A stretch of 41,307 bases of DNA. Origin: Steroidobacteraceae bacterium. GTDB lineage: Bacteria > Pseudomonadota > Gammaproteobacteria > Steroidobacterales > Steroidobacteraceae. The stretch covers positions 1 through 41,307 of the forward strand of contig JADGHX010000023.1 in the NCBI GenBank assembly GCA_019683695.1, given 5' to 3'. Of this stretch, positions 26,124 through 33,969 are shown in pieces. The position numbers were made by a program, and so were the translations under genes. The notes beneath the pieces are model-generated. The model was not told where the DNA came from. It was given only the letters and a program-made list of their open reading frames with translations, and made no database searches. Numbering within the stretch: the stretch's first letter is position 1; each line of letters begins with the position of its first letter.

Positions 26124-26849
26124 ATGAGTCGAGTGTCGGGATTCCGTCGCGCGTTGCGTTGGGTGCTGCTGGGTGGGCTTGCACCGTTCGCGGCGGCACA
26201 CGCCCAGGCACAAGCGATTCAACCGCTCGAGACCATTCGTTCTGCGGCTGAACGCTTCGTGCTGGAAAAGGTGCCCGGGCCGTCGCGAGGCACAGTGCGC
26301 GCGATTGTGGGCGCGCTGGATCCGCGGCTGCGCCTTGCGCCATGCGAGTCGGCGCTGAAGGCGAAACTGCCTGCAGGCGCCACTTTCCGGGCACGCATGA
26401 CGGTGGCCGTGAGCTGCCCGTCCGGGTCCACGTGGACCGTCTACGTGCCCGTGACGATCGAGACCCAGATCCCGGTTCTCGTGCTGCGCCGGGCGGCGGG
26501 TCGCGGCGCACGGCTCACGGCGGCGGACGTGGAGCTGCAAACGCGAGTCGTGGCGGGCCCGGGCGACAGTTATTTGACACACGTGTCGGAGTTGTCCGGC
26601 CGAACGCTCAGGCGACCGCTCGGGCCGGGCGCGGCCTTGACGGCTGAAGTCATGATGGACGATATGATCGTCCGGCGTGGCCAGCGCGTGACGCTGCTCG
26701 CGGCCAGCGGAGTCATCGAGGTTCGCGCCACAGGGCTTGCCATGAACGATGCGCCGGCGGCCGGGCGGGTGAAGGTCCAGAATCTGTCATCCCGACGCAT
26801 CGTCGAAGGCGTCGTCGAATCCGCCGACGTGATTCGAATCACACCCTAA
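26124..26849 (+). CDS. flgA: P-ring assembly chaperone FlgA
   Basis: Periplasmic chaperone needed for FlgI to form the P-ring; 241 aa. The signal peptide (1-29, ending AHAQA) follows ATG 26124. The mature part has the two family cysteines (LAPCESAL and VSCPSG), and a C-terminal SAF-type domain runs from about VLVLRRAAGRGARLTAADV to the end (GVVESADVIRITP). The frame stays open upstream to GTG 26040 and an ATG at 26061, but those starts lie ahead of the sigma54 promoter. With that promoter the leader is about 5 bases, so GTG 26133 is another possibility. First gene of flgA-flgM-flgN. Confidence 0.93.
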   Translation: MSRVSGFRRALRWVLLGGLAPFAAAHAQAQAIQPLETIRSAAERFVLEKVPGPSRGTVRAIVGALDPRLRLAPCESALKAKLPAGATFRARMTVAVSCPSGSTWTVYVPVTIETQIPVLVLRRAAGRGARLTAADVELQTRVVAGPGDSYLTHVSELSGRTLRRPLGPGAALTAEVMMDDMIVRRGQRVTLLAASGVIEVRATGLAMNDAPAAGRVKVQNLSSRRIVEGVVESADVIRITP

Positions 26850-26873
26850 AGTTTTCCCCATGCAGGTCGATAC
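26847..26873 (+). promoter_or_regulatory. sigma28 promoter of flgMN
   Basis: TAAAGTTT (26847-26854), exactly 11 bases, then GTCGATAC (26866-26873): the -35 is a perfect match and the -10 matches 6 of 8. The first three bases of the -35 are the flgA stop codon. The start of transcription is expected near 26880. Confidence 0.85.
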
Positions 26874-26901
26874 ACCGAGCACAGGACCGAGGAGACCGGA
26901 C

Positions 26902-27222
26902 GTGGCCAGTAAAATCAACGGGTTCGACACTCGAACCGGCCCGCTGGGCGCCGGGCGCGCGCTCGAGCGCGCGCGCGATGCCACGACGGGACCGCGTCCC
27001 GCGCAGCCGGCGGCGGATGGTGTGCACATCACGGGCACGGCCCGGCAGCTCGCCGAGCTGGAGCGCGTTGTGAAGGACATGCCGGCGGTGGACGAGGCCC
27101 GGGTGGCCGAGATCAGCGCCGCCCTCGCGCAGGGCCGCTACGAGATCGTGCCGGAGCGCATCGCGGACCAGCTCGTGCAGCTGGAGCAGGCGCTCGCTCC
27201 TCTGGGTGAAACCGAGCGCTAG
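26902..27222 (+). CDS. flgM: anti-sigma28 factor FlgM
   Basis: Binds FliA (sigma28) until the hook is complete, then is exported through the hook; 106 aa. The disordered N-terminal half is rich in Arg, Pro and Gly. The C-terminal half carries the sigma-binding helices (HITGTARQLAELERVVKD, then VAEISAALAQGRYEIVPERIADQLVQLEQAL). I choose GTG 26902, with GGAG 7 bases upstream (26891-26894), over ATG 26860, which lies inside the sigma28 promoter and lacks a ribosome site. It is followed by flgN after 2 bases, and its own promoter gives the usual negative feedback loop. Confidence 0.93.
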   Translation: MASKINGFDTRTGPLGAGRALERARDATTGPRPAQPAADGVHITGTARQLAELERVVKDMPAVDEARVAEISAALAQGRYEIVPERIADQLVQLEQALAPLGETER

Positions 27223-27224
27223 GC

Positions 27225-27713
27225 GTGGATTCGAGCCTCTGCCGCGAGAGCCTTGCGGCACTCATTTCCCAGGAAACCTCCGCTCTCGACGAGCTGGCCG
27301 GGCTGCTCGAGCACGAGCACTCGCTGCTCGTCTCGAACGATGTCGAGGCGCTCGACAGGGCCATGCAACGGCGCCAGGACACCATGGGCCGGCTGCTCCG
27401 CATCGAGGAGGAGCGGCGCAATCTCTGCACCATGCATGGCAGATCGGCGGATGTGGCCGGTCTCGAGGCGCTGCTGGCGTGGTGTGATTCGGCCGGCACG
27501 CTGAAAGCACGCTGGGCCGAGTGTGCGCAGCGAGCCATGCGCTGTCGCGAGCTGAACGACCGAAATGGCGCGCTCGTGTTCGCGCGCATGAAACGCGTGG
27601 AAACCCTTCTCGCCACGCTCACCGGCCAGGGCGGCGAACGCCCGGCCACCTATGGCCCCAAAGGCGCCTACGCGTCCACGCAAACAGGCCGCGTTCTCGC
27701 AGCCGAAGCCTGA
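27225..27713 (+). CDS. flgN: FlgK/FlgL export chaperone FlgN
   Basis: Cytoplasmic helical chaperone for the junction proteins FlgK and FlgL, 162 aa. Almost wholly helical, with a FlgN-like core around residues 8-60 (ETSALDELAGLLEHEHSLLVSNDVEALDRAMQRR), then RMKRVETLLATLTGQ near the C-terminus and a Gly/Thr-rich tail (YGPKGAYAST). The start is GTG 27225, 2 bases after the flgM stop. Co-transcribed with flgM. Confidence 0.92.
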   Translation: MDSSLCRESLAALISQETSALDELAGLLEHEHSLLVSNDVEALDRAMQRRQDTMGRLLRIEEERRNLCTMHGRSADVAGLEALLAWCDSAGTLKARWAECAQRAMRCRELNDRNGALVFARMKRVETLLATLTGQGGERPATYGPKGAYASTQTGRVLAAEA

Positions 27714-28019
27714 AGGCTCGAAAGCGTTCAGCGACTCGCGGCGACGAATTGAGCGCCGGCCAACCCTGCCCGTGCTCGCATTCCAACACGAGACTGCCCA
27801 CGGGCGCGAACCTTGCCCGCCGCTCGCGCTTGTTTCCGCCACACGCGGCACGCCCGTTGAAAGGGCACCAGCCCGCCCTTGAGCAAGCGAAGCACGTGTG
27901 CTCAGCACGCCCGCCGCATTTCCGGACTATCCCAACAGAAATGGGCGTCGCCCCGCTCGACCTGGGCGCGCAAGCTGCGCGCACCATTGATCGGAAGTAC
28001 CGTATGCGGTACATTGACC
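27714..28019. other. 306-base gap between flgN and toxin gene
   Basis: No gene is seen. An interrupted stem CCCGTG...CTCG / CGAG...CACGGG (27769-27804) could end the flgAMN transcript, without a T tract. A perfect 7-bp hairpin GCGCGCA-AGC-TGCGCGC lies at 27966-27982, just ahead of the toxin promoter. Confidence 0.45.
27987..28015 (+). promoter_or_regulatory. toxin-antitoxin promoter with palindromic operator
   Basis: TTGATC (27987-27992), 17 bases, TACATT (28010-28015) form a moderate sigma70 promoter. Within it, 27997-28012 is a perfect inverted repeat (GTACCG-TATG-CGGTAC), placed where an antitoxin repressor would cover the spacer and -10. The predicted start nearly coincides with the toxin ATG. 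Confidence 0.65.
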
Positions 28020-28397
28020 ATGCTGAGGTTGCGCAAGCTGACGGCCGTGCTCTTCCGCACCGCCTCCGGGCGGGAGCCCGTTCGGGAATGGCTGCGATCA
28101 CTGCCCCCGAACGAGCGGCACGCCATCGGCGAAGACATTGCTTACGTGCAGTACCGCTGGCCCATCGGCCGCCCGCATGTCGATCACTTGCGAGACGGCA
28201 TCTGGGAAGTGCGCAGCCGGCTGGAGAACCGCATCGCCCGCGTGCTGTTCGCAGTCGCGGGCGAGGAGATTGTGCTGCTACATGGTTTCATCAAGAAAAC
28301 GCGCGCAACGCCGGCCGAAGACCTCGACCTCGCGGCGCGCCGCTGGACCGAGTGGAAGAATGAGCACGAACAAACATCGCGGGTCCTCGTTCGATAA
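28020..28397 (+). CDS. RelE/HigB-superfamily toxin (Gp49-like, DUF891)
   Basis: Likely ribosome-dependent or related mRNA-cleaving toxin of the phage Gp49-like (DUF891) branch; 125 aa. Family motifs are clear: LFRTASGREPVREWLRSLP (11-29), IGEDIAYVQYRWPIGRPHVDHLRDGIWEVRSRL and IARVLFAVAGEEIVLLHGFIKKTRATPAEDLDLA. ATG 28020 is the first start after a palindromic operator; a longer upstream frame (from 27879) adds unrelated residues. It overlaps the antitoxin gene by 38 bases in the toxin-first order of higBA. Likely intact; activity not shown. Confidence 0.88.
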   Translation: MLRLRKLTAVLFRTASGREPVREWLRSLPPNERHAIGEDIAYVQYRWPIGRPHVDHLRDGIWEVRSRLENRIARVLFAVAGEEIVLLHGFIKKTRATPAEDLDLAARRWTEWKNEHEQTSRVLVR

Positions 28398-28668
28398 CTT
28401 CCTCCGTGAGGAAGGCGTCTACGAGGCCACCCAGGCGGCCGCCGTGAAGCGTGTCATCGCCGAGCTGCTGCGGGAAGGCATGGCGCGCGAACGCATTTCG
28501 AAACCGGAGATGGCCCGCCGCATGGGAACGAGCCGGTCGCAGCTCGATCGCGTGCTGGATCCGGATTACGTGACCATACAGCTCGACACGCTCATCAAAG
28601 CCGCGCGTGCCGTGGGGCGGGATGTGCAGATCCTGTTCAAGCCGCTGCCGGCGCGGCGCTCCGCGTAG
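28360..28668 (+). CDS. XRE/HigA-like HTH antitoxin
   Basis: Partner of the upstream toxin: a 102-residue protein with a helix-turn-helix near 45-68 (SKPEMARRMGTSRSQLDRVLDP), followed by VTIQLDTLIKAARAVGRDVQILFKPL, the pattern of antitoxins paired with DUF891 toxins. It should neutralise the toxin and repress the pair at the GTACCG palindrome. ATG 28360 has GGAAG just upstream and lies inside the end of the toxin gene. The N-terminal 40 residues are helical and probably bind the toxin. Confidence 0.88.
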   Translation: MSTNKHRGSSFDNFLREEGVYEATQAAAVKRVIAELLREGMARERISKPEMARRMGTSRSQLDRVLDPDYVTIQLDTLIKAARAVGRDVQILFKPLPARRSA

Positions 28669-28911
28669 CACAGCGATGTTGGGGGCCGCGGCTTCGCGTC
28701 GGGCGTATCCGCAGAAGCTCTGTTGGGGCATTGGGCGTCCGTCCGGCGCCAGCCGTCGGAGTTCACCTTGCGCGACGGTCAGCGTCCGCGGGCATTGATC
28801 TCATCCACGAGCGGGAGCTCCGTGGCCGGTGGGCATCGGACCGTGAGCCGGCCTGCCTGATGGCACGCAGCTTTTAAACGAGCGCCCGTTCCCGCGCCGC
28901 GCGTCCGGTCT

Positions 28912-29793
28912 TCAGCGCAGCGCTTCGCGCAGCGCGGCGATTTCCTGGGCGGATTCCTGCTGGAGCGTTTCGCACAGCGCCCGCGTGAGGCCGAGCTTCG
29001 CCACGGCTTTCACCGTTTGCAGGCGCGCTTCGAGGAAGTCCGGCTGGCCTGCGAACACCGCGATCATGTTCGCAGCAAGCAGCACATCCGTGAGGCTCGC
29101 CGGGCCGCGCGGCTCGCGCGCATAGTCCTCGGAATCGCGCACGGCGGCCACGATGTCGGGGCTGATTTCCCAGTTCTCGAGCAGCGCGGTGGCGATGCTG
29201 AGATGCCAGTCGCGCTCGATCAGCTGATACGTCGACGGATTGGAAAAGAGAGCAGGGTGGCGAACCGCGCGCGTGAGGATGTAGAGCCGCCCCACGCCCA
29301 GCAACAGGCCCGCGAGCAGCGCCGTGTCCGGGCTCACCTGCGAGCAGCGCCGGGCCACCACGTAGCACAAGCTCGCGATGAGCACGTTCCGCTGCCAGAG
29401 CTCCTCGAGCTGCCGGGCAACAGGCTTCAGTTCGGCTGCCGCACGCAGCTGGCGCACGGCGAACGCGATGGTCGCCGTGCGCACGGTGTTGAGCCCGATG
29501 CGCGCCACGGCGGTGCGCAGGTCGGAAACCTGCTTCCCGCTCGGGTTCAACGCCACGGAGTTGGCCATCAGCAGCACTTGCGAAGCCAGCACCGGCTCGG
29601 TGCTGATGACCTTCACCACCCGATCCGGGCTCACATTCTCATCTGCCAGCACGCGCTGCACGCGCAGCGCGATGTCCGGAAACCCGGGCAGCTCCACCTT
29701 CCCGCTCGAGAGCTCGGTCGCGAGCGCCTGCACGAAAGCGAAGGACGCATCCGCGGCGAGCGCAACTTGAGGAACTTGTGCCGCGGTGTTCAT
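28912..29793 (-). CDS. HDOD-domain signalling protein (paralogue 1)
   Basis: A 293-residue soluble protein consisting mainly of an HDOD domain, a degenerate HD phosphohydrolase relative used in bacterial signalling. Typical motifs: LPGFPDIALRVQRVL (35-49), TEPVLASQVLLMANS (65-79) and a weak HD-region remnant GLLLGVGRLYIL (162-173) where the metal-binding His-Asp is lost, so no hydrolase activity is expected. It is about half identical to the gene just upstream (29821-30708) and 27 bases from it. The pair lies downstream of cheB in the same direction. Role unknown. Confidence 0.9.
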   Translation of the reverse strand: MNTAAQVPQVALAADASFAFVQALATELSSGKVELPGFPDIALRVQRVLADENVSPDRVVKVISTEPVLASQVLLMANSVALNPSGKQVSDLRTAVARIGLNTVRTATIAFAVRQLRAAAELKPVARQLEELWQRNVLIASLCYVVARRCSQVSPDTALLAGLLLGVGRLYILTRAVRHPALFSNPSTYQLIERDWHLSIATALLENWEISPDIVAAVRDSEDYAREPRGPASLTDVLLAANMIAVFAGQPDFLEARLQTVKAVAKLGLTRALCETLQQESAQEIAALREALR

Positions 29794-29820
29794 GTGGCTC
29801 TCGTATGCGCGTGCGCTCTT

Positions 29821-30708
29821 TCAGCGTCCGAGCGCCGCCTGCATGGCAGCGATTTCCTCGCCGGACTCCTGAATCAGCTTGTCGTACGCGGGGCGGTCGA
29901 GTTGCATGCGCGCGCACGCCGCCACGCCTTCCATGTTGAGCTCGATGGTTTCCGGATGGTCGCGATAGGAGGCGAGCAGGTAGCCCACGGTCAGCACGTC
30001 CGTGAGATCCGTGGGCCCGATGTGCGTGCGGCCGATGTCTTCGTAGTTGCCCACGGCCTCGACGATTTCCTCCGCCATCTCCCAGTTCTCGAGCAGCGCC
30101 TTCGCGATGCTCGAATGCCAGTCCCGCACGATGTTGTGGTACGCGGCCTCGTTCGAGAACAGCTTCGGATGCTTCGCCGCGCGCGTGAGGATGTAGAGCT
30201 GGCCGATGCCGTGAAGCAGGCCGGCGAGCAGCGCCGTATCCGGATTCACCTTCGAGAAGCGCCGCGCGACCGCGTGGCTCATCGCCGCCACGGCGGCACT
30301 GCGCGACCACAGCGCATCGAGCGGCTCCTCGAGGCCCTTGAGCGCATCCACCTTCTTGAGCTGCGACATCGCGAACGCGATTGCCGCGCTGCGTACCATG
30401 TTGAAGCCCATGCGGGCCACGGCCGTCCGCAGGTCCGTGACCACCTTGCCGCTGAAGTTCAGCGCAGCCGAATTCGCAAGCTGCAGCAGGCGGGCGGCGA
30501 GCGCCGGCTCGGAGCTCACCACGCGCACCACCTGTTCGGGCTTCACATTCTCATCCGACAGCACCTGGCGGACTCGCATCGCGATGTCCGGGAAGCTGGG
30601 CAGATCGACCTTGCCGGTCGACAGCTCGGCGGCCAGGGCCTGCACGAACGCAAAGGCTTCGGGATCCCCGATCCCGGCCGACTCAGCCGTTGCCGTGTTC
30701 TGTGCCAT
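29821..30708 (-). CDS. HDOD-domain signalling protein (paralogue 2)
   Basis: A 295-residue HDOD protein and tandem paralogue of the next gene; FAFVQALAAELSTGKVDLP matches FAFVQALATELSSGKVELP in its neighbour. Conserved parts: DLPSFPDIAMRVRQVL (36-50), SEPALAARLLQLANSAAL, DLRTAVARMGFNMVRSAAIAFAM, and GLLHGIGQLYIL (163-174). The latter keeps a His where active HD enzymes have His-Asp, so it is slightly less degenerate than paralogue 1 but still probably inactive. ATG 30708. It follows cheB by 137 bases on the same strand, so it may be read with the chemotaxis operon. Confidence 0.9.
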   Translation of the reverse strand: MAQNTATAESAGIGDPEAFAFVQALAAELSTGKVDLPSFPDIAMRVRQVLSDENVKPEQVVRVVSSEPALAARLLQLANSAALNFSGKVVTDLRTAVARMGFNMVRSAAIAFAMSQLKKVDALKGLEEPLDALWSRSAAVAAMSHAVARRFSKVNPDTALLAGLLHGIGQLYILTRAAKHPKLFSNEAAYHNIVRDWHSSIAKALLENWEMAEEIVEAVGNYEDIGRTHIGPTDLTDVLTVGYLLASYRDHPETIELNMEGVAACARMQLDRPAYDKLIQESGEEIAAMQAALGR

Positions 30709-30845
30709 TTCTCACCTTCGACTTGGGGCATGTTCACGCGACGCCGGCGTTCGGTGGGCCGGCTGACGCGGTTCGAGTGAGCACGCCTGCATACGCTAAC
30801 GGCTGCGGCGTGCCGAAATTGAGCCTGCCACGGCGTTTGCGATGC

Positions 30846-31958
30846 CTAAAGCGCGCGTGCCTGTTTTGTGAAGTCCATCCCCTCTGCGAGCGCCAGCACA
30901 TGCGCGGCCATTTGGTGAATCGGCACGACGTCCTGAGCCGCGCCGATCGCAACGGCCTCGCCCGGCATGCCCCACACGACGCTCGTCGCCTCATCCTGCG
31001 CCACGGTGCGGCTGCCTGCGGCGCGCATTTCCTTCAGGCCCTTTGCGCCGTCCTTGCCCATGCCCGTGAGAATGACGCCAATGGCGTTCTCACCGGCGCT
31101 GCGAGCCACGGAGTTGAACAGCACGTCCACCGAAGGCTTGTGGCGATTTACCGGCGCGCCGTCATCCAGCCGGCACACGTAGCGCGCGCCATCCCGAACG
31201 AGATACAGGTGGCGATCGCCCGGAGCGATATACACGTGCCCGGCCAGCACCTGCTGCCCATCCTCGGCCTCGTACACCGTCATGGCGCAGCAGTCGTTCA
31301 TGCGCTTCGCGAAGGAGGTGCTGAACGCTTTCGGAATGTGCTGGGCGATTAGAATGCCCGGCGTGTCCGCCGGAAGGCCGCACAGCACCTGCTTGATCGC
31401 CTCGGTGCCGCCGGTGGAGGCGCCGATGGCGATGATGCGGTCCGTCGTGCGCATCCGGCGCGCCGCGGGCAATCCGCCGGCTGCCGCCGGCGCCGCGATC
31501 TTCGGTTTCAGCTGCGCGGCCCGCTGCGGGTCGAGCGCGCGCACGCTCGCGCAGGCGGCCGCCTTGATCTTGCCGATCAGCTCATCGCAGTACTCGGGCA
31601 GCTTCGCGGCCACGTCGATGCGCGGCTTCGCGAGGAAATCCACGGCGCCCATGGCGAGCGCATCGAGGGTGACCTCGGCGCCTCGCTCGGTCATGGAGGA
31701 GACCATCACCACCGGCATGGGCCGCAGCCGCATGAGGTTGTTGAGGAAGGTGAGCCCGTCCATCTTGGGCATTTCCACATCGAGCGTCAGCACGTCGGGA
31801 TTCAGCTTCTTGATCTTCTCCCGCGCGATGTGAGCATCCCCCGCGGTGCCCACGACCTCGATCGCCGGATCGCGCGAGAGCACATCCGTGAGGATGCTCC
31901 GCACGAGCGCCGAGTCGTCCACGATGAGAACGCGTATGCGCTTGCCTGGCGTGCTCAT
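30846..31958 (-). CDS. cheB: chemoreceptor methylesterase/deamidase CheB
   Basis: Removes methyl groups from receptors for adaptation, when phosphorylated by CheA; 370 aa. The receiver domain has the phospho-acceptor Asp60 ([14 protein letters not shown]). A linker rich in Ala/Pro leads to the esterase domain with catalytic Ser181 (GASTGG), His207 (AQHIP) and Asp303 (GMGKDG), all present. ATG 31958 overlaps the cheD stop by 4 bases; the longer frame upstream is cheD read out of frame. Last gene of the cheR-cheD-cheB block. Confidence 0.97.
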   Translation of the reverse strand: MSTPGKRIRVLIVDDSALVRSILTDVLSRDPAIEVVGTAGDAHIAREKIKKLNPDVLTLDVEMPKMDGLTFLNNLMRLRPMPVVMVSSMTERGAEVTLDALAMGAVDFLAKPRIDVAAKLPEYCDELIGKIKAAACASVRALDPQRAAQLKPKIAAPAAAGGLPAARRMRTTDRIIAIGASTGGTEAIKQVLCGLPADTPGILIAQHIPKAFSTSFAKRMNDCCAMTVYEAEDGQQVLAGHVYIAPGDRHLYLVRDGARYVCRLDDGAPVNRHKPSVDVLFNSVARSAGENAIGVILTGMGKDGAKGLKEMRAAGSRTVAQDEATSVVWGMPGEAVAIGAAQDVVPIHQMAAHVLALAEGMDFTKQARAL

Positions 31959-32611
31959 GTGAAGAGCTCGATGTCGCCGCCCTCGTCCTTGGCACGCAGG
32001 CTCTCCATGTACAGCTTCTCGCGGTCGCTGATGCCGCGGATCTCGATGGGCCGGAGCTTTCGCACGCGCACCCTGCCTTCGGTCGGGAAGTAGATGACCT
32101 TGCGCGGCTGATCGCCGCCGACGTCCTGCGCCGTGATGGGCAGGCGCTCCAGATTGAGGTAGCTCTTCACGAAGTCGATGTTGCGTTTGCCGATGTCCGT
32201 CATCGCGGCGAGCACGCGCCCGCCGCCGAACACCTTGATCTCCAGGCGCTCGCGCACGGCGCCGAGCTTCAGCAGATCGTTGATGAGGCTTTCCATCGCA
32301 TGCGAGCCGTACCGCGTGGACAGCACGACCGGAGCGCCGCGGGCGGATCCATCCCGCGGGGTGGTGTCCTCCGGCAGCATGAAATGATTCATCCCGCCCA
32401 CCTTCGCGACCGGGTCGCGAATGCACGCGGAGATGCACGAGCCGAGCACCGTGGTGATGGCCTCGTCACTGCGCGTCACGTAGTACTCGCCCGGAAGAAT
32501 CTTTACCGTCCAACGTTGGGTGTCCGGCTCCCAGAACCGCTGGATCTGCTCGAAGCCGCGCACCACCGGGGGCGGTACGGGGCGCAGCGTGCGTTGTGCG
32601 ATCTCCGGCAT
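31955..32611 (-). CDS. cheD: receptor glutamine deamidase CheD
   Basis: Deamidates glutamines on chemoreceptors; 218 aa. The triad geometry matches Thermotoga CheD: Thr53, Cys59 (TTVLGSC) and His76 (GGMNHF), with the same 6- and 17-residue spacings as T21-C27-H44. Later motifs include [19 protein letters not shown] and [12 protein letters not shown] 32611 is 8 bases after the cheR stop. The N-terminal 30 residues before the core are longer than in minimal CheD, and the C-terminus has an extra charged tail. Confidence 0.95.
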   Translation of the reverse strand: MPEIAQRTLRPVPPPVVRGFEQIQRFWEPDTQRWTVKILPGEYYVTRSDEAITTVLGSCISACIRDPVAKVGGMNHFMLPEDTTPRDGSARGAPVVLSTRYGSHAMESLINDLLKLGAVRERLEIKVFGGGRVLAAMTDIGKRNIDFVKSYLNLERLPITAQDVGGDQPRKVIYFPTEGRVRVRKLRPIEIRGISDREKLYMESLRAKDEGGDIELFT

Positions 32612-32619
32612 GGCGTCGT

Positions 32620-33477
32620 TCAGCTCCTGCGGTAGATCGTGCGGCCGATCAGCGCATAGTCGTTGGATACCTTGAACAGCGTTTCCGAGTGGCCCAGGAA
32701 GAGGAGGTCTCCCGGCCGCTGCAGACGCGACATCCGCGCGATGAGGTCGCGCTGCGTCTCCTTGTCGAAATAGATGACGACGTTGCGGCAGAAGATCACG
32801 TCCAGCGGCCCCCGCATCGGGAACGGGTGCATCAGATTCAGCTGTTTCACCGTGAGCAGGCGCGCCAGCTCCGGTTTCACCTTGAACGAGGGCTCCCTGG
32901 CCTCGGGGAACGGCGTGAAGAAGCGCTCGCGGCGTTCCGCGCTCAGCGCCTGAAGGCGCTCCGCCGTGTAGATGCCGCGCCGGGCTTTCTCGACCACGTC
33001 GGAATCGAGGTCCGTGGCGAGGATCTTGATGTCCCAGCGCTCGATCTCGGGAATGGTCTCGAGCACGGTCATCGCGATGCTGTAGGGCTCCTCGCCCGTC
33101 GAGCACCCCGCGGACCAGATGCGAACGCGCCGCTGCGGAGGCGGGTTCTGCACCATCGGCAGCAGCACCTCATCGCGCAGATGCTCGAAATGGTGCGGCT
33201 CGCGGAAGAACGCCGTGAGATTGGTGGTGATGGCATTGCAGAACTGCACCAGCTCGCCGTGCTCATCGCGCGCGAGGAGCTCGCGATATTCGCGGAAGCT
33301 CCGCAGATTCAGCGCGCGCAGCCGCCGGGCGAGGCGCCCGTAAACGAGCTCGCGCTTCTGCTCGGAGAGACTGATGCCGGTGACGTCGCGGACCAGCCTG
33401 CGCAAAGCCTGGAAGTCTTCGTCGCCGAATTCGAACTCACGCAGGCGGACCGTGATGGAGGTGGTGCTGGTGTCCAC
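32620..33477 (-). CDS. cheR: chemoreceptor methyltransferase CheR
   Basis: Methylates receptor glutamates using S-adenosylmethionine; 285 aa. The N-terminal helical domain (about 16-90, [32 protein letters not shown]) precedes the SAM domain with [41 protein letters not shown] and LFLGHSETL are typical. The start is a GTG at 33477 without an obvious ribosome site, so it is uncertain by a few codons. CheR could dock on the DWQEF tail of the MCP two genes upstream. Confidence 0.95.
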   Translation of the reverse strand: MDTSTTSITVRLREFEFGDEDFQALRRLVRDVTGISLSEQKRELVYGRLARRLRALNLRSFREYRELLARDEHGELVQFCNAITTNLTAFFREPHHFEHLRDEVLLPMVQNPPPQRRVRIWSAGCSTGEEPYSIAMTVLETIPEIERWDIKILATDLDSDVVEKARRGIYTAERLQALSAERRERFFTPFPEAREPSFKVKPELARLLTVKQLNLMHPFPMRGPLDVIFCRNVVIYFDKETQRDLIARMSRLQRPGDLLFLGHSETLFKVSNDYALIGRTIYRRS

Positions 33478-33517
33478 GGATGGAGTTCGATACGAGTGTG
33501 CGATCCCTGCAGCTGCA

Positions 33518-33880
33518 CTATTTCAGGACCTTGGCCACCGTGGCGAGCAGGCGATCGGGATTGAATGGCTTCACGAGCCATCCCGTGGCACCCGCTTCGC
33601 GCCCCTGCATCTTGCGTTCGGCGCTGCCTTCGGTGGTGAGCACGAGCAGGGGCGTGTGCCGATAGCTCGGCATGCCCCGCAGGTGCCGCACGAGAGTGAG
33701 GCCATCCATCTCCGGCATGTTCACATCCGTGATGACGAGATCGAAGGTGCTTGCGTTGGCGATGTCGAGCGCCTCGCGCCCGTCCTTCGCCTGCTCCACG
33801 TCGTAGCCCGCGCTCGTCAGGGTGACCCGCACCATCTGCCGCATGGCGGCCGAGTCATCGACGGTCAGAATCCGGGGCAC
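33518..33880 (-). CDS. cheY: CheY-type response regulator
   Basis: Single-domain receiver, 120 aa, the likely output of CheA. It has Asp8/Asp9, phospho-acceptor Asp52 (ITDVNMPEMDG), Thr82/Thr83 (LTTEGS) and Lys104 (VKPF), so all active residues are present. The start is GTG 33880, supported by GGGAGG 7 bases upstream. It lies between the MCP gene and cheR, 89 bases after the former with a strong hairpin in the gap. No cheZ is seen in the window. Confidence 0.94.
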   Translation of the reverse strand: MPRILTVDDSAAMRQMVRVTLTSAGYDVEQAKDGREALDIANASTFDLVITDVNMPEMDGLTLVRHLRGMPSYRHTPLLVLTTEGSAERKMQGREAGATGWLVKPFNPDRLLATVAKVLK

Positions 33881-33924
33881 GATGCCGCCTCCCTTTGTGT
33901 TCTTCTCTCAACCTGATCTGCAGG

Positions 33925-33959
33925 GGTGGCGCGCGGGCCGCAACCCGTCACGCCACCCG
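33925..33959. terminator. strong hairpin between mcp and cheY
   Basis: GGGTGGCG (33925-33932) pairs perfectly with CGCCACCC (33952-33959), with a further CGGG/CCCG inside. It lies 10 bases past the mcp stop. There is no T tract, so partial termination or an mRNA-processing/stability role between mcp and cheY is more likely than full termination. Confidence 0.5.
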
Positions 33960-33969
33960 GTGCGAACCT

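Noticed and set aside
26860-26902. ATG 26860 as the start of flgM
   Set aside because: It lies inside the sigma28 promoter and has no ribosome site; GTG 26902 has GGAG at the right distance.
28824-28853. GGCCGG/CCGGCC stem as a terminator between the antitoxin and HDOD genes
   Set aside because: The loop is 18 bases and no T tract follows on either strand; too weak to list.
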